From Granulosicoccus sp. (lineage in GTDB: Bacteria > Pseudomonadota > Gammaproteobacteria > Granulosicoccales > Granulosicoccaceae), in the NCBI GenBank assembly GCA_023301795.1, contig JALZVU010000183.1, forward strand, positions 1 through 35,760: 35,760 nucleotides of DNA. Reading direction: 5' to 3'. Below the pieces are notes generated by a model, which was not told where the DNA came from, did no database searches, and was given only the letters and a program-made list of their open reading frames with translations. Every line of letters begins with the position of its first letter. The stretch's first letter is position 1. Below, piece by piece: positions 33,760 through 35,760 of this stretch. A program made the translations under genes and the position numbers.

Positions 33760-35073
33760 TTAATTCGTTGTTTGTCCAAGGCGACTAGCGAGGAATCCGC
33801 TGGTCTGTTGTAGATTGGATACCGCTAGGTCCATAGCAGTAAATTGTCGGCGTAGTCGGGCACTTGTGATATCCAGTCTGTATTCTAATCGCTCAATTTG
33901 CGTATCAATTGAGGATTTACGTATATCTGTGCCGTCTTCACGATTGTCTATTACTCCACCTGTCTGGGTGTATTCGTCCACTAGATCGGAAAAAATACTG
34001 GCAAGACCTGTGTCTTTTCTCGCGAATGCATCTACATAGCGATTCACACCTTGCTCGAGTGCTTTTTCGTACCGGTCAGTATCAATCGATAAGGTGCCAG
34101 TTCTGTCAAAACTGAATCCCATGTCCAATGCAGATGCATTATCGCCGCCACCTAGATCAACTGTGTTAAAAAATGCGCTGCGCATGCGTTGATCAATGCC
34201 GCGAGGTAGCTGGTCACCACTTAAATCACTTCTTGACAGGGAGTTTAATGTACTGCTCATGGCGTTGTACTTGGTCACGAACTCATCAGCTGCTGTTTTT
34301 AGCGTCGTCAGATCACGTCGTGTGTCTACGGTGGATTTCCCAACCCCAGTGAGCTCTATTGTCACGCCGCTGATTACATCGCTTACGCTATTTGATGAGC
34401 GAGTTACCTGGAAGCCATGCACGATCATACTGGCATCAGTGGCCTCTGTGATTTCCACGAATCCAGCCGAATTATCGCCTAGCGGAAAAGAACTGTTACG
34501 GGATATTCCAATTTTTCCTTCGGTTCCTGAATCGTTGGCAGTGACAACAAGTCTGGCACCACCATCGACATTGATAATACTGGCAGAAACGGTATTGTTC
34601 GTAGCTGCATCGTTGATTGCATCTCGCAGCGCACTTAGTGTGTTATTACTGTCGTCTACAACCACGTCAAAACTTGCAGCGTCAGTAGAAAATGTCAATG
34701 TGCCTTTCTCAACAGCGGCATCTGCCGAGGCGTATGCGCCACTGGACATTCTATGATTGGTCGCTACCGCTAGAACCTCGATTTCATGGTTTTCGGCATT
34801 TTCGCCGCCGGCTGTGGCAGTTGCTGTGAATACGTTTTCGTCAGAGCTAGTTGCAACGAAACCTCCAAATTCGGAATCCGAACCCAGAATTTCAACAGCG
34901 CTTTGAAATTCACTCAAAGCGCTTTTTATTGTGCCGAATGCACTTAATTCTACATCCAGTGCCTCTCTCTTTTCTTCCAGTACCACAACGGGTTGGCGTT
35001 CAATCTCGCCAAGTTGTTGGAGGATGCTCTCTACGTCTATTCCGGACCCTACGCCCGCTGCTGTTAGTGCCAT
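33760..35073 (-). CDS. fliD: Flagellar filament cap protein FliD
   Basis: FliD forms the cap that folds exported flagellin subunits at the filament tip. It is 437 aa (E. coli 468). The N-terminal segment contains GVGSGIDVESILQQLGEIER, the family signature. The middle is the variable Ser/Thr/Asp-rich head domain. The C-terminal region carries YTQTGGVIDNREDG and ends with the coiled region RLRRQFTAMDLAVSNLQQTSGFLASRL, the typical FliD finish. GGAGAG lies about 8 bases before the ATG. No flaG gene lies between fliC and fliD, unlike in Pseudomonas and Vibrio. Confidence 0.97.
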   Translation of the reverse strand: MALTAAGVGSGIDVESILQQLGEIERQPVVVLEEKREALDVELSAFGTIKSALSEFQSAVEILGSDSEFGGFVATSSDENVFTATATAGGENAENHEIEVLAVATNHRMSSGAYASADAAVEKGTLTFSTDAASFDVVVDDSNNTLSALRDAINDAATNNTVSASIINVDGGARLVVTANDSGTEGKIGISRNSSFPLGDNSAGFVEITEATDASMIVHGFQVTRSSNSVSDVISGVTIELTGVGKSTVDTRRDLTTLKTAADEFVTKYNAMSSTLNSLSRSDLSGDQLPRGIDQRMRSAFFNTVDLGGGDNASALDMGFSFDRTGTLSIDTDRYEKALEQGVNRYVDAFARKDTGLASIFSDLVDEYTQTGGVIDNREDGTDIRKSSIDTQIERLEYRLDITSARLRRQFTAMDLAVSNLQQTSGFLASRLGQTTN

Positions 35074-35105
35074 TGTTTCAACTCTCCATCCAGACCATTG
35101 GTAGT

Positions 35106-35135
35106 CCCGTGGAAAACGTCTATGTTTTCCACGGG
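35106..35135 (-). terminator. 12-bp stem-loop between fliC and fliD
   Basis: CCCGTGGAAAAC (35106–35117) pairs perfectly with GTTTTCCACGGG (35124–35135) around a 6-nt loop. It lies between the flagellin stop and the fliD start on the minus strand. No U-run follows in either direction. It may stabilise the abundant flagellin mRNA or partially attenuate transcription into fliDST, which would fit the much greater need for flagellin. Confidence 0.6.
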
Positions 35136-35153
35136 TGGTCAGCTAGTGGAAAT

Positions 35154-35759
35154 TTACCCCAGAAGCTGTAGTACGCTTTGCGGCGCTGAATTCGCCTGCG
35201 ATACCATCGCATTACCTGCTTGTTGCAGGATGTTTGCGCGTGTCATCGCTGCCGTTTCAACTGCAAAGTCAGCATCCATGATGCGTCCGCGTGCTGCAGC
35301 CTGGTTCTCTGCTCCAACTTGCAGGTTGTTGATAGCACTCTCGAAACGACTCTGTACCGCACCGAATTCTGCCCGTGCAGTTGTCACATTATCTATCATG
35401 GCATCGAGCGATGAGATTGCTGTCAGCGAGGCTGACGCAGTGTCAAGGCTAACGGCGGCTGAAATCGAATTGATATCTACCAGATTAATTTCCAGCTGGT
35501 TCGAAGAGCCCGCGTTCGCTCCAACCTGAAAGCTGATGGAGCTTCCGTCGTTGTTCAAAACAGTTTCGCCATTGAACATTGTTGTTTCAGAGATTCGAGC
35601 AATTTCTTCATTCAACTGATCGAATTCAGCGTCCAGATTGGCACGATCACTACTGGAGTTCGTACCGTTAGCAGACTGAACAGCAAGCTCACGCATACGC
35701 TGAAGCATGTTGCCTACTTCCTGCAAACCACCTTCAGCAGTTTGAGACAGTGAGATGCC
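35154..35759 (-). CDS. fliC: Flagellin, C-terminal two-thirds (partial)
   Basis: The frame is open to the window edge, so the 5' part (about 75–80 codons if it is a typical small flagellin) is missing; 201 codons remain. It reads GISLSQTAEGGLQEVGNMLQ then RMRELAVQSANGTNS, the conserved D1 region. The C-terminus contains DADFAVETAAMTRANILQQA and ends SQANSAPQSVLQLLG, the polymerisation and FliS-binding end. The part between is short, so the outer D2/D3 domains are nearly absent and the full protein would be about 275–280 aa, a compact flagellin as in several marine bacteria. An internal TTG near 35726 is not the real start. Confidence 0.97.
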   Translation of the reverse strand, partial: GISLSQTAEGGLQEVGNMLQRMRELAVQSANGTNSSSDRANLDAEFDQLNEEIARISETTMFNGETVLNNDGSSISFQVGANAGSSNQLEINLVDINSISAAVSLDTASASLTAISSLDAMIDNVTTARAEFGAVQSRFESAINNLQVGAENQAAARGRIMDADFAVETAAMTRANILQQAGNAMVSQANSAPQSVLQLLG

Positions 35760-35760
35760 G

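Noticed and set aside
1-35760. CRISPR arrays, insertion sequences, integrases, prophage genes
   Set aside because: No spaced direct repeats, transposase-like proteins or terminal inverted repeats were seen; all large frames belong to housekeeping or flagellar genes.

Overview
This window comes from a gammaproteobacterium with a polar-type flagellar gene set. The evidence is the order tuf–tRNA-Trp–secE–nusG–rplKAJL–rpoBC, RpoB/RpoC sequences close to those of enteric and pseudomonad homologues, and a Pseudomonas/Vibrio-style fliE–fliR–flhB–flhA–flhF flagellar block. The stator proteins resemble the Vibrio PomA/PomB sodium type, which suggests a marine or saline habitat (inference). I cannot name the species from sequence alone. 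I see no mobile element, CRISPR array, integrase or obvious recent transfer.

Layout. Positions 1–12820 hold the translation/transcription block: the 3' end of tuf, tRNA-Trp(CCA), secE, nusG, rplK, rplA, a long leader, rplJ, rplL, rpoB and rpoC. It ends at two stem-loops, the second a textbook intrinsic terminator. Long stem-loops without U-runs sit between tuf and the tRNA, between rplA and rplJ, rplL and rpoB, and rpoB and rpoC. They are candidates for attenuation or RNase processing that would tune RNA polymerase subunit levels relative to ribosomal proteins. In many gammaproteobacteria rpoC is followed by rpsL-rpsG-fusA-tuf; here a flagellar cluster follows instead.

Positions 13014–32514 hold a plus-strand flagellar supercluster that opens with a good sigma-54 promoter. 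In order it encodes the MS-ring and rotor (fliE, fliF, fliG), the export ATPase complex (fliH, fliI, fliJ), hook-length control (fliK), fliL, the C-ring (fliM, fliN), the export gate (fliO, fliP, fliQ, fliR, flhB, flhA), flhF, a DUF2802 membrane protein, a PomAB-like stator pair and a PilZ-like protein. Most junctions overlap or are a few bases apart, so it is probably one or a few long transcripts. Positions 32669–35760 hold a convergent minus-strand filament operon: fliC (partial), fliD, fliS, a fliT-like gene and a small unknown gene.

The most unusual signal is in the switch and placement proteins. FliM has no room for the N-terminal CheY-P-binding peptide and lacks the GGxG motif. FliN carries a long acidic leader in place of the usual N-terminus. 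FlhF has lost several canonical GTPase signatures (DTAG, TKLD) while keeping its P-loop. The flhG(fleN)–fliA–cheYZAB block that lies between flhF and the DUF2802 gene in Pseudomonas is absent here. Together these suggest a flagellar motor whose direction or speed control and polar placement differ from the Pseudomonas/Vibrio model. A PilZ-like protein encoded beside the stator is a possible alternative input. This is a hypothesis; chemotaxis genes may lie elsewhere in the genome.
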